Origin: UBA5499 sp002426275
Lineage (GTDB): Bacteria > Bacillota > DTU084
NCBI GenBank assembly: GCA_937888735.1
Contig: CALASN010000165.1
Coordinates: 1 to 30,930 of the forward strand
Reading direction: 5' to 3'
Length of the DNA: 30,930 nt
Under the pieces are notes generated by a model. That model worked only from the letters and a program-made list of their open reading frames with translations. It did not search any database and was not told the origin of the DNA. The number at the start of each line of letters is the position of its first letter. Positions within the stretch are counted from its first letter, which is position 1. This document shows positions 18,214 to 25,174 of this stretch, in pieces. A program made the position numbers and the translations under genes.

Positions 18214-18901
18214 TGCGTATGTCATTGTGGTTGAGGATGACAAACAGATACAGAATTTCATCTGTTATTCGTTGGATCAGGAAGGATTCAAGCATATCGC
18301 CTCCAGTACGGCTGAAGGTGCTTTGAATATACTTCTTTCGGAGCCGGTGGATTTGATGCTTCTTGACCTGGGGCTCCCTGACTTGGACGGGGTGGAGGTC
18401 ATCAAGAAGGTGCGTGAATGGTCTGAGATGCCAATTATCGTTGTTTCCGCGCGCGATCAAGATAAAGAGAAAGCGGCGGCGCTGGATTTGGGAGCCGACG
18501 ATTATCTTACGAAACCTTTTTCGGCGACGGAGCTTTTGGCCAGGATCCGCGTGGCATTGAGGCATCTGTCTCGGCAAAATAGCGGTTACAGAGCGCAAAA
18601 CGTCTTTCAGGTGGGAGGACTGCGCATCGATCTGGACAAGCGGTTGCTTTACGTTGACGGACAGGAAACCCATGTGACACCCATGGAATATAATTTGTTG
18701 GCTCTGCTTTTTAAGAATATCGGCAAGGTTCTCACAACAAAACAAATATTGCAAGAGATTTGGGGCGTAGGCTATGGTAGCGATACGCAGGCCCTCAGGA
18801 CGCTCATGGCGGGCTTGCGGCGAAAAATCGAGAAGAATCCGGCAAAACCGCGGTATATCCTGACGGAGATAGGAGTAGGCTACAGGCTTGTGGATGAATA
18901 A
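18200..18901 (+). CDS. KdpE-like OmpR-family response regulator
   Basis: A 233-residue two-domain regulator. The receiver domain has the acidic pocket Glu12-Asp13-Asp14, phospho-acceptor Asp56 (LMLLDLGLP) and Lys105 (DYLTKPF). The C-terminal winged helix is of the OmpR/PhoB type (VTPMEYNLLALLFKNIGKVLTTKQILQEIWG ... RTLMAGLRRKIE ... GVGYRLVDE), and its sequence is KdpE-like. The ATG at 18200 follows GGGAGGCGAGG and sits inside the kinase gene, so the pair is coupled. Likely targets are the phased repeats upstream of the RCK/ATPase cluster starting at 19136 (inference). No kdpFABC genes are in the window. Confidence 0.92.
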   Translation: MNPANAYVIVVEDDKQIQNFICYSLDQEGFKHIASSTAEGALNILLSEPVDLMLLDLGLPDLDGVEVIKKVREWSEMPIIVVSARDQDKEKAAALDLGADDYLTKPFSATELLARIRVALRHLSRQNSGYRAQNVFQVGGLRIDLDKRLLYVDGQETHVTPMEYNLLALLFKNIGKVLTTKQILQEIWGVGYGSDTQALRTLMAGLRRKIEKNPAKPRYILTEIGVGYRLVDE

Positions 18902-19009
18902 AACGTTCCGACGGCATGCTGCGAAGTGCTCTTTTAACAATAGAATCTCCGGTTAACGCAGCAATGAAATGATGACGGGGATGGCTTGGAAATAGATTCG
19001 GATTTTCAT

Positions 19010-19045
19010 GAGGCTGCTCTGGTGCCAGGGCAGTCTCTGCTTTTT
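19010..19045 (+). terminator. Intrinsic terminator after the KdpDE-like pair
   Basis: CTGCTCTG (19014-19021) pairs with CAGGGCAG (19026-19033) around a GTGC loop, with GAG/CTC extending the stem; TTTTT lies at 19041-19045. One G-U pair and a short gap before the T-run weaken it slightly. Confidence 0.6.
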
Positions 19046-19135
19046 CTAAAAGCTAGGAAGAGAAAAGCTATCGACTGATGGAAAAGCCCAAGAATTTTTG
19101 CTTTGACACGGAATGTTCATGGAGATGGCTTATCC

Positions 19136-19198
19136 TCACAGTATGCTCACACGGTTTGACATATTCTCACACCGTACTCACAATATTTTCACTATAAT
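19136..19198 (+). promoter_or_regulatory. Phased direct repeats over a putative promoter (candidate regulator operator)
   Basis: The core TCACA, or its variant TCAC, begins at 19136, 19147, 19167, 19178 and 19189, giving spacings of 11, 20, 11 and 11 bases, all close to whole helical turns. A perfect TATAAT lies at 19193-19198 without a good -35 at 17 bases; TTGACA at 19156-19161 is too far from it. Eleven-base direct repeats replacing the -35 element are how PhoB/OmpR-family regulators work. The KdpE-like regulator encoded just upstream is the natural candidate. Confidence 0.5.
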
Positions 19199-19204
19199 AT
19201 TGTA

Positions 19205-19421
19205 TATTAGATCAAGCGCCTTAAGCGAGGTGAAAACCGGTGAAGCAAGTTACTTTCTCCCAACGGGGGCAGGAACTCTTCGCATTGAGAAGCATCCTGT
19301 TGGCAGAAACCTAAGTCGTATGTGCGTCTTACGCTGTCTTCCCGGCATATGGCGGCCGGGAGCGTTTGACAAAATTACTGCGTTCGAGGGAAGAGCTGCC
19401 CTCAGGGAGGCAGGTGAATTA
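19205..19421 (+). other. Structured untranslated leader of the RCK/ATPase operon
   Basis: About 217 bases between the putative start and the first RCK gene, with no convincing reading frame. CCAAC...CAGGA (from about 19261) pairs with TCCTGTTGG (about 19295-19303), leaving GGGGGC bulged. A second stem joins ACGCT (19331-19335) and CCCGGC (19341-19346) to GCCGGG (19355-19360) and AGCGT (19361-19365). I compared it from memory with the ydaO c-di-AMP and M-box magnesium riboswitches and found no convincing match. It may be an unclassified regulatory RNA or simple leader structure. Confidence 0.3.
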
Positions 19422-19901
19422 ATGGCTATGCGCTCATATGTAAAACTGCTGAGAAAAATGAAGCTGTCCGCCGCAAAGAAAAAGGGCCGGCCGTATACGA
19501 TTATCGCCGGCTGCGCCGGTTTTGCTGTCGCCCTTGCCAAGATGCTCTCGCAAAGCAGTCAGGTTTTGATCATTGCCGGGAAAAAAGATTTTAGAGCAGT
19601 TTCTTTGCCGCCAGATGGGCATATTATTACAGGCGATGTTACGGACCCGGACGCTTTTACAGAGGCGGATGTCGAAAGCGCGGACACAGTGGTGGCGGCC
19701 ACGGGGGACGATAATGTTAATTTATTGGTGGCGCAGCTTGCAAGAGATGTGTTCGGCGTTAAGCGGGTGATGGCATTATTGAATGATCCTGAGAGAGAAT
19801 GCGTCTATCGGGAACTTGGCGTTCCCGCGTTCAGCCCGGCGCTGATTTCCGCCCGAGAGATCGCCAGAGAGTTTTCAGGCGAAAAGGTGGATGCTTTATG
19901 A
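19422..19901 (+). CDS. Stand-alone RCK N-domain (TrkA-N) protein with degenerate nucleotide loop
   Basis: A 159-residue protein with only the N-terminal Rossmann half of an RCK/TrkA regulator. These subunits normally bind NAD(H) or ATP/ADP and gate potassium transporters. Family features kept are the GDVTDPDAF stretch (71-79), VVAATGDDNVNLLVAQLA (90-107) and the REL-G-V-PAFSP region. The loop normally GxGxxG reads GCAGFA (30-35), and the end of the second strand (IIAGKKD) lacks the usual ribose-binding acid. The RCK_C domain is absent. The frame is open back to 19113 but that part overlaps the promoter; ATG at 19422 has GGGAGG and AGGTG upstream. It overlaps the next gene by 4 bases (ATGA). 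Confidence 0.82.
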   Translation: MAMRSYVKLLRKMKLSAAKKKGRPYTIIAGCAGFAVALAKMLSQSSQVLIIAGKKDFRAVSLPPDGHIITGDVTDPDAFTEADVESADTVVAATGDDNVNLLVAQLARDVFGVKRVMALLNDPERECVYRELGVPAFSPALISAREIAREFSGEKVDAL

Positions 19902-20560
19902 AACGGGCATTGCTGATCGGCGGTTTCCGGAAGGCGCGTTCCCTTGCCTGTAACCTGAATAACTTAGGTTACCGCCTGACCTTACTCAATGCGAATCATC
20001 AGCATTGCCTCGAGCTTGCCCGCCTGGATTTTGCAACCGTGATCTATGGCGACGGCACGAAACCGGAAATCTTGCGGCAGGCGGACGCGGAGAAAGTCAG
20101 TCTGGCCATTGCCTTAACTCCGAAAGACGCGGATAATATGGTGGCCTGTCAGCTCTGCAAGAGGGAATTCAATGCCCAAAGAACGATGGCGCTTCTGGGC
20201 GACGCAAAGAAAACCGCCTTCTTTTATAAAATGGGAATCGATTACGTCTTCTGCGCGGTAAATTCAATCACGAAGCTCATTGAACAGCAGGAGTTTTTAC
20301 ATGGCATAGCTACTCCCGTACTTAGCGAAGGTCGCCTGAACGTTGCCGAGGTTCCTATCGCGCAAACCGCGCCCATAACCGGGAAAAAGATCTGGGAAAT
20401 CGATCTGCCGCCGGAGGTAATCATCGGGTGTATTCTTCGGGGTGAAGAGAGCATCGTTCCCCGCGGCGACACGCGCATATTGGCAGGCGACGTGCTGATT
20501 GTAATCTCCAGGGATCAGCAAGAAATGCCTGCGATTCGGAAACTGACTGGCAGAGTTTAG
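19898..20560 (+). CDS. RCK/TrkA-type regulator, N plus C domains, degenerate nucleotide loop
   Basis: A 220-residue RCK protein with an N domain (1 to about 135) and an RCK_C domain (about 140-220; ITGKKIWEIDLPPEVIIGCILRGEE, PRGDTRILAGDVLIVI). Core strands are intact (TVIYGDGTKPEILRQA, AIALTPKDADNMVACQLCK), but the dinucleotide loop reads GGFRKA (8-13) in place of GxGxxG and the second strand ends in Asn31 rather than Asp/Glu. RCK_C domains in Firmicutes potassium systems can bind c-di-AMP. The ATG overlaps the preceding stop, with AAAGGTGG 7 bases upstream. It probably pairs with the preceding N-only protein. Confidence 0.87.
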   Translation: MKRALLIGGFRKARSLACNLNNLGYRLTLLNANHQHCLELARLDFATVIYGDGTKPEILRQADAEKVSLAIALTPKDADNMVACQLCKREFNAQRTMALLGDAKKTAFFYKMGIDYVFCAVNSITKLIEQQEFLHGIATPVLSEGRLNVAEVPIAQTAPITGKKIWEIDLPPEVIIGCILRGEESIVPRGDTRILAGDVLIVISRDQQEMPAIRKLTGRV

Positions 20561-20676
20561 CGAGGAGCCGCCGGACCTTCCTGCCTAAGCAAATTGCCAT
20601 TGCGAACGGCTGAGAAAATGGCAGCGCTGAAGCAGGTTAGTTGATTAATCTAGGAGGATGTGAGCATATAATAGCT

Positions 20677-23484
20677 ATGGATACCATAAACAAAGAGGCA
20701 TTGCAGACAGATGCCGTGAAAAACATACAAAAGTTGCCTGTTGCCGAGGTTTATAGGGCTTTGGGGACAAGCGAAGGCGGTCTGTCCCAATCCGAGGCGG
20801 AGAGGCGCCTGTCACAGTTTGGCAGGAACGCCTTAGCAGAGAAAAAGGGTAAGCCCCTTATTTGGAAGTTTTTATCCAATTTTACTCATCTGATGGCGTT
20901 ATTGTTATGGGGCGCCGGCATTGTGGGTTTTATCGCGCAGCTTCCCCAGCTTGCGATTGCTATCTGGTTGGTCAACTTGATCAACGGCGTTTTCAGCTTT
21001 TGGCAGGAATTCAGGGCTGGGAAAGCCACCGAAGCCCTGTGGAAGATGCTTCCGGTTTATGCCCGCGTGCTGCGCGCAGGCGAGGAGCAGCGCATCTTGG
21101 CGGAAGAATTGGTCCCCGGCGACGTTATCCTGTTGTCCGAAGGAGATCGAATCTCGGCGGACGCGCGTTTGGTAGATGATAACGACCTGCGGGTAAATCA
21201 GTCCACGCTCACCGGAGAGTCTCATCCCGTGCATAAAGCGAAGGATGAGGTCAGCCGCGAAGACATCTCCCGGGCAGAACAGCCGAATATGGTTTTTATG
21301 GGAACTAATGTTGCGGCTGGAACAGGAAAAGCGGTCGTTTACGCTACGGGCATGGATACGGAATTCGGGAAAATAGCGGGGCTTACCCTAACGTTAAAGG
21401 AAGAAAGCAGTCCTTTGCAGAAAGAGATGACTAGGGTTACAAAAACCGTCTCTATTCTGGCTATGAGCATCGGCGTGCTTTTTTTCCTGCTGTCGATTCT
21501 TTTGGTGGGCATGGAACTGGCTGTGGCCTTTATCTTTGCCATGGGCATGATCGTAGCCTTCATTCCAGAGGGGTTGCTGCCCACAGTGACTTTGTCGCTG
21601 GCCATGGGCGTTCAGCGGATGGCCAAGCGAAACGCGCTCATCAAGCGGCTGTCTGCCGTTGAAACATTGGGCTGCACCACGGTCATTTGTACAGATAAGA
21701 CGGGAACCCTGACGCAGAATGAAATGACGGTCAACAGTATCTGGCTTGACGGCCAACAGCTTGACGTCACCGGCGTCGGCTATGATGCCACCGGGGGCAA
21801 AATCTTGAATAATGGGCAGCAGGTTCCGCAAGACCATAAGGCTCTGCAAGAGCTTGTGACTGCGGCGTCTCTTTGCTGCGATGCCAGATTGGTACCGCCC
21901 AATGAAGAGTCTTCGCATTTCACTGTGCTGGGGGATCCGACTGAAGCCGCCTTGTTGGTGCTGGCGCAAAAAGACAGTCTGAGTTTGGACGAGCTGAATT
22001 CTAGGCTTCCCCGTCTGCGCGAACTGCCTTTTGATTCGGGACGCAAACGCATGAGCACCATCCATCAAGCTTCGGACGCCAGAATCGCCTATGTGAAAGG
22101 CGCGCCCAAAGAGGTGCTGGAGCTTTGCACGCAGGTAAAGAGCCAGGGGAAAACCGTGAGCATGGATGATGCTACCCGTCAGAGAATCATAGCTGCTAAT
22201 GATCAATATGCCAGAGGCGGCCTGCGGGTTTTGGCAGTGGCGACGCGCCAGCTGTCAGATCAGGCTGATTTGCCCCGGAGCCTGAGCGATTATACGCCGG
22301 AGCTTGTGGAGCGGGAGCTCACTTTCCTGGGCCTTGTGGCCATGGTGGATCCGCCGCGCCTTGAGGTAGCAAAGGCAGTGGAGAAATGTCACCACGCGGG
22401 AATCCGCATTATCATGATTACCGGCGACTACGGGCTGACCGCGGAGAGCATCGCGCGCAGGATCGGGATCATTCAAGGCGAGCAGCCGCGCATCATCACC
22501 GGCGTCGAGCTTGCCAAGCTGCAGCCGGATCAGCTGAAAGCCGCGCTGAAGGAGGAAGTTATTTTCGCGCGGGTAGCGCCGGAACAAAAGCTTCAGGTGG
22601 TGGCCGCACTGCAGGAAATGAACGAGATCGTCGCCGTGACCGGCGACGGGGTGAACGATTCGCCCGCGCTGAAAAAAGCCGATATCGGCGTGGCCATGGA
22701 AGCGGCGGATATGATCCTAACGGACGACAATTTTGCTTCCATTGTCAATGCGGTGGAGGAAGGCCGCGCAGTCTATAACAACATTCGCAAGTTTGCCACC
22801 TATATTTTGAACAGCAATGTGGCTGAAGCCGTACCGATGATTCTCTATCTGTTTTCACGCGGCGCCATTCCGCTTCCGCTGACCATTATGCAAGTGCTGG
22901 CCATCGATCTGGGCACGGACATGGTTCCGGCAATCGGTCTGGGGGCGGAAGCGCCGGAGTCCGGCGTCATGGACGTACCGCCGCGTTCGCAAGCAGAGCC
23001 GCTGCTCAGCCGCAGAGTGCTTTTCCTGGCCTTTTGCTGGTATGGACTCATCGGAGCCGGACTCAGCACAGCCGCGTATTTTCTGTTCAATTGGACGCAG
23101 GGCTGGCCGGGAAGGCCCATCGCCAGCAGCGGGATTTTGTATAATACCGCAACGACCGTAACTTTTGCCGCCATCGTCATGGCTCAAATCGGCATGGTGT
23201 TCGCTTGCCGGACGGAGCGGACCTCCATTTTCAAAGTTGGGTTTTTCAGCAACCGGCTGGTTCTGATCGGAATCGGCGTGGAACTTGCATTGCTCAGCGC
23301 GCTGGTTTATGCTCCGTTTCTGCACGGGCTTTTCAATACTGCGCCGTTAGGGTTGCATCAATGGGCGTTTCTGATTTGGATTCCCTTTGTGGCACTGCTT
23401 TTGACCGAACTGTACAAGGCGATTTTGCGCCTTCGGGGAAGAAGGATGCATGGAAAAGATAAACTGGGAAGAGAGGTTTTATAG
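20677..23484 (+). CDS. P-type cation ATPase with Na+,K+-ATPase-like (P2C) ion site
   Basis: A 935-residue P2 ATPase. TGES (179-182), phosphorylated Asp340 in CTDKTGTLTQNEM, KGAP (474-477) and TGDGVNDSP (655-663) give the complete catalytic set. Membrane helix 4 carries IPEGLLPTVTLSLA (Glu298), helix 5 LNSNVAEAVP (Ser713, Asn714, Glu717), helix 6 IDLGTDMVPAIGL (Asp744, Asp748), helix 8 Gln837 and helix 9 Glu869. These match the cation ligands of animal Na+,K+- and H+,K+-ATPases much better than SERCA, whose helix 6 reads NLVTDGLPA; the position of Na+,K+-ATPase Asp926 is Met here. K+ as a counter-ion is likely, the exported ion is unknown. Start is uncertain: an AGGAGG lies at 20652-20657, 19 bases from ATG 20677; the frame is open to TTG 20641. 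Confidence 0.9.
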   Translation: MDTINKEALQTDAVKNIQKLPVAEVYRALGTSEGGLSQSEAERRLSQFGRNALAEKKGKPLIWKFLSNFTHLMALLLWGAGIVGFIAQLPQLAIAIWLVNLINGVFSFWQEFRAGKATEALWKMLPVYARVLRAGEEQRILAEELVPGDVILLSEGDRISADARLVDDNDLRVNQSTLTGESHPVHKAKDEVSREDISRAEQPNMVFMGTNVAAGTGKAVVYATGMDTEFGKIAGLTLTLKEESSPLQKEMTRVTKTVSILAMSIGVLFFLLSILLVGMELAVAFIFAMGMIVAFIPEGLLPTVTLSLAMGVQRMAKRNALIKRLSAVETLGCTTVICTDKTGTLTQNEMTVNSIWLDGQQLDVTGVGYDATGGKILNNGQQVPQDHKALQELVTAASLCCDARLVPPNEESSHFTVLGDPTEAALLVLAQKDSLSLDELNSRLPRLRELPFDSGRKRMSTIHQASDARIAYVKGAPKEVLELCTQVKSQGKTVSMDDATRQRIIAANDQYARGGLRVLAVATRQLSDQADLPRSLSDYTPELVERELTFLGLVAMVDPPRLEVAKAVEKCHHAGIRIIMITGDYGLTAESIARRIGIIQGEQPRIITGVELAKLQPDQLKAALKEEVIFARVAPEQKLQVVAALQEMNEIVAVTGDGVNDSPALKKADIGVAMEAADMILTDDNFASIVNAVEEGRAVYNNIRKFATYILNSNVAEAVPMILYLFSRGAIPLPLTIMQVLAIDLGTDMVPAIGLGAEAPESGVMDVPPRSQAEPLLSRRVLFLAFCWYGLIGAGLSTAAYFLFNWTQGWPGRPIASSGILYNTATTVTFAAIVMAQIGMVFACRTERTSIFKVGFFSNRLVLIGIGVELALLSALVYAPFLHGLFNTAPLGLHQWAFLIWIPFVALLLTELYKAILRLRGRRMHGKDKLGREVL

Positions 23485-24150
23485 ATGAGGATGATCATCG
23501 TAGGCTGCGGACGCAACGGTTCCGGCCTGGCGCGAACTCTGAGCAAGATGGGACATACAGTCACAGTGATCGATTCGGACGGATCGGCGTTCGAAGCGCT
23601 GGGCCCTTCCTTTCGCGGGGAGACCATAGAAGGGATTGGCTTTGATCGAGATATTCTGCTCAAGGCGAAAATCGAGAGGACGGACGCGCTGGCTGCTTTT
23701 ACTTCCAGCGACGAGTCCAATGCCGTGATCGCCAGGATTGCCAAGGAAATCTATCATGTCCCCAAGGTGGTGGCGCGGCTGTATGACCGGGAGAAAGCGG
23801 AAATTTACAAGCATTTGGGCGTGCAGACGCTGTCTTCCACCACATGGGGCATCAAGCGCGCCACGGATATCTTGTGTTATTCGCCGTTTAATACGGTCTA
23901 CAGCATGGGAAACGGCGAAGTTGAGCTGGTGGAAATAGATGTCCCGCCATTGATGAGGGGACGTAAGGTCGGCGAACTTACCATTCCCGGTGAAGTCCAC
24001 GTAGTCGCTATCAGCCGGGGGAACAAGACGCTTTTGCCCACCATGGGAACGGTGCTGCAGAAAGACGATCTGCTTTACATAGTCGTTGCCATCGCCTCAA
24101 GCGGCCGCCTAAAGAGTCTACTTGGAATGGGCAACGGGAGGGGGATGTGA
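23485..24150 (+). CDS. RCK/TrkA-type regulator with intact nucleotide-binding site
   Basis: A 221-residue RCK protein with N and C domains. The loop is canonical GCGRNG (7-12), strand 2 ends VTVID with Asp30, and the C domain (about 140-215) has VELVEIDVPPLMRGRKVGELTIPGEVHVVAISRG. It should bind an adenine nucleotide (NAD(H) or ADP/ATP). The ATG follows the ATPase stop directly (TAG ATG), with GAAGAGAGG 8 bases upstream. TrkA usually works on the TrkH or KtrB channel, but neither gene is here, which suggests action on the ATPase or on a distant channel. Confidence 0.9.
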   Translation: MRMIIVGCGRNGSGLARTLSKMGHTVTVIDSDGSAFEALGPSFRGETIEGIGFDRDILLKAKIERTDALAAFTSSDESNAVIARIAKEIYHVPKVVARLYDREKAEIYKHLGVQTLSSTTWGIKRATDILCYSPFNTVYSMGNGEVELVEIDVPPLMRGRKVGELTIPGEVHVVAISRGNKTLLPTMGTVLQKDDLLYIVVAIASSGRLKSLLGMGNGRGM

Positions 24151-24154
24151 AACT

Positions 24155-24823
24155 ATGAAGGTTATTATCGTAGGCGGCGGACAAGTCGGCGCTTATTTGG
24201 CCTCGCTGCTGCTGGAGCGCGGACACGAAATTAAACTGATCGAAAACCGCAAGGCGAGAGTTCCCATTCTCAAGCGCGATCTGCCGGAGGGCTGCGTGCT
24301 TTTAGGCAACGGGGCCGAACCAGAGCTTTTGGAGGATGCGGGGATTCGCAGCGCGGATGTGGTGGCCGCTGTCACCGGCGCGGATGAAACAAATCTTGTG
24401 ATCGCGACGCTGTCTAAGCTCGAATACGGCGTGCGCCGCGTGGTCGGACGGGTGAATAACCCTAAAAACTCATGGCTTTTCACGCCCACCATGGGCGTTG
24501 ATGCGGCGTTGAATCAGGCTGATCTCATGGCCAGGCTGGTGGCCGAAGAGATGACCATGGGAGATATGATGACGCTGCTTAAACTGCACGGCGGGCAGTA
24601 TTCGCTGGTGGAAAGAGTCGTTGATCCTTCCTCGCAAGTGACGGGGAAAACGCTGCGGGAGATCAAGCTGCCTGTGGATTGCGTGTTTGTTGCCATTCTG
24701 CGAAACGAAGAGCTGCTGCTGCCCCGGGGCGACACCGTACTTTTGGCGGACGATAAGGTTGTGGCCATCACGAATATCTCCCAATTGCAAAAACTTGCCG
24801 ACGTGCTGGGAGCGAAAGCGTGA
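24155..24823 (+). CDS. Second RCK/TrkA-type regulator with intact nucleotide-binding site
   Basis: A 222-residue RCK protein, N domain with GGGQVG (7-12) and Glu30 at the end of strand 2, then LLGNGAEPELLEDAGI and VVAAVTGADETNLVIATLSK, then an RCK_C domain (about 140-215; VTGKTLREIKLPVDCVFVAILRNEELLLPRGDTVL). ATG at 24155 follows GGGAGGGGGA; an upstream in-frame ATG at 24122 lies inside the previous gene and is not needed. It ends the ATPase operon. Its separate divergence from the preceding RCK gene argues against a very recent tandem copy. Confidence 0.9.
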   Translation: MKVIIVGGGQVGAYLASLLLERGHEIKLIENRKARVPILKRDLPEGCVLLGNGAEPELLEDAGIRSADVVAAVTGADETNLVIATLSKLEYGVRRVVGRVNNPKNSWLFTPTMGVDAALNQADLMARLVAEEMTMGDMMTLLKLHGGQYSLVERVVDPSSQVTGKTLREIKLPVDCVFVAILRNEELLLPRGDTVLLADDKVVAITNISQLQKLADVLGAKA

Positions 24824-24889
24824 TCTCTCATGGGGAAGCCATGCCCTGCGGTCAACTTTTCCCCCGGCGCAGAAAAAATCCAGTTGGCC

Positions 24890-24918
24890 TTGACAAGATG
24901 TGAGATTTATAGGAAAAT
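24890..24918 (+). promoter_or_regulatory. Promoter of the lysine/dipicolinate operon
   Basis: A perfect TTGACA (24890-24895) is followed at 17 bases by GAAAAT (24913-24918), a weak -10. The predicted start near 24925 falls just before the riboswitch P1 stem. The location supports the call more than the -10 does. Confidence 0.55.
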
Positions 24919-24930
24919 AAAACAAGTAGA

Positions 24931-25107
24931 AGGCGTTGCGTAGAGGTGCAGTTGCCAAGAGTAGACCGAATAAGTCAGGGCCTGACGATGCGTTCGGTTG
25001 AAAGGGGAAAACTGCCGAAGCCCAAGTACGGCCCGGTACTTGAGCTGGTTGGACGGTTAAGAGCCGGCCGACTGTCATGCAAAAACTGCATGGAGCGCTA
25101 CCTTGCC
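24931..25107 (+). promoter_or_regulatory. Lysine riboswitch (L box) aptamer
   Basis: The conserved lysine-aptamer strings occur in order: GCGTAGAGGTGC (24938-24949), AGAGTA, TTGAAAGGGGAAAACTGCCGAAG (about 24998-25020), a GTAC..GTACTT hairpin arm, GAGCTGGT, GACTGTCATG (about 25070-25079) and TGCATGGAGCGCTACC (25088-25102). GTTGCG (24935-24940) and CGCTAC (25096-25101) close the P1 stem with one mismatch. Lysine binding stabilises this fold and normally turns transcription off. It stands directly ahead of dapB and so governs the dapB-dpaAB-asd-aspartokinase-dapA operon. Confidence 0.95.
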
Positions 25108-25125
25108 GCCATGTTTGTATGTAAT

Positions 25126-25160
25126 GGGGTTGGCGAGGTAGTCAACCCTTTTCTTATTTT
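25126..25160 (+). terminator. Riboswitch terminator with mutually exclusive antiterminator
   Basis: GGGTTG (25127-25132) and CAACCC (25143-25148) form the terminator stem, followed by TTTTCTTATTTT (25149-25160). Its loop GGCGAGGTAG (25132-25141) is complementary to CTACCTTGCC (25098-25107), which is the 3' strand of aptamer P1. With lysine, P1 holds that strand and the terminator forms; without lysine the strand pairs with the loop and transcription continues into dapB. Confidence 0.88.
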
Positions 25161-25174
25161 GAGGAGGCATCGTT

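Noticed and set aside
19205..19340. ydaO-type c-di-AMP riboswitch in the RCK/ATPase leader
   Set aside because: Conserved strings of that class (GCCGAAxCCG, GGGGGAACC, GACAGCUAAC) are not found.
19113..19421. N-terminal extension of the first RCK reading frame to 262 residues
   Set aside because: It overlaps the repeats and TATAAT, its translation is not RCK-like, and ATG 19422 has a good ribosome site.
20586..20623. Inverted repeat GCCATT / AATGGC before the ATPase gene
   Set aside because: Too short and too widely spaced to support a terminator or operator.
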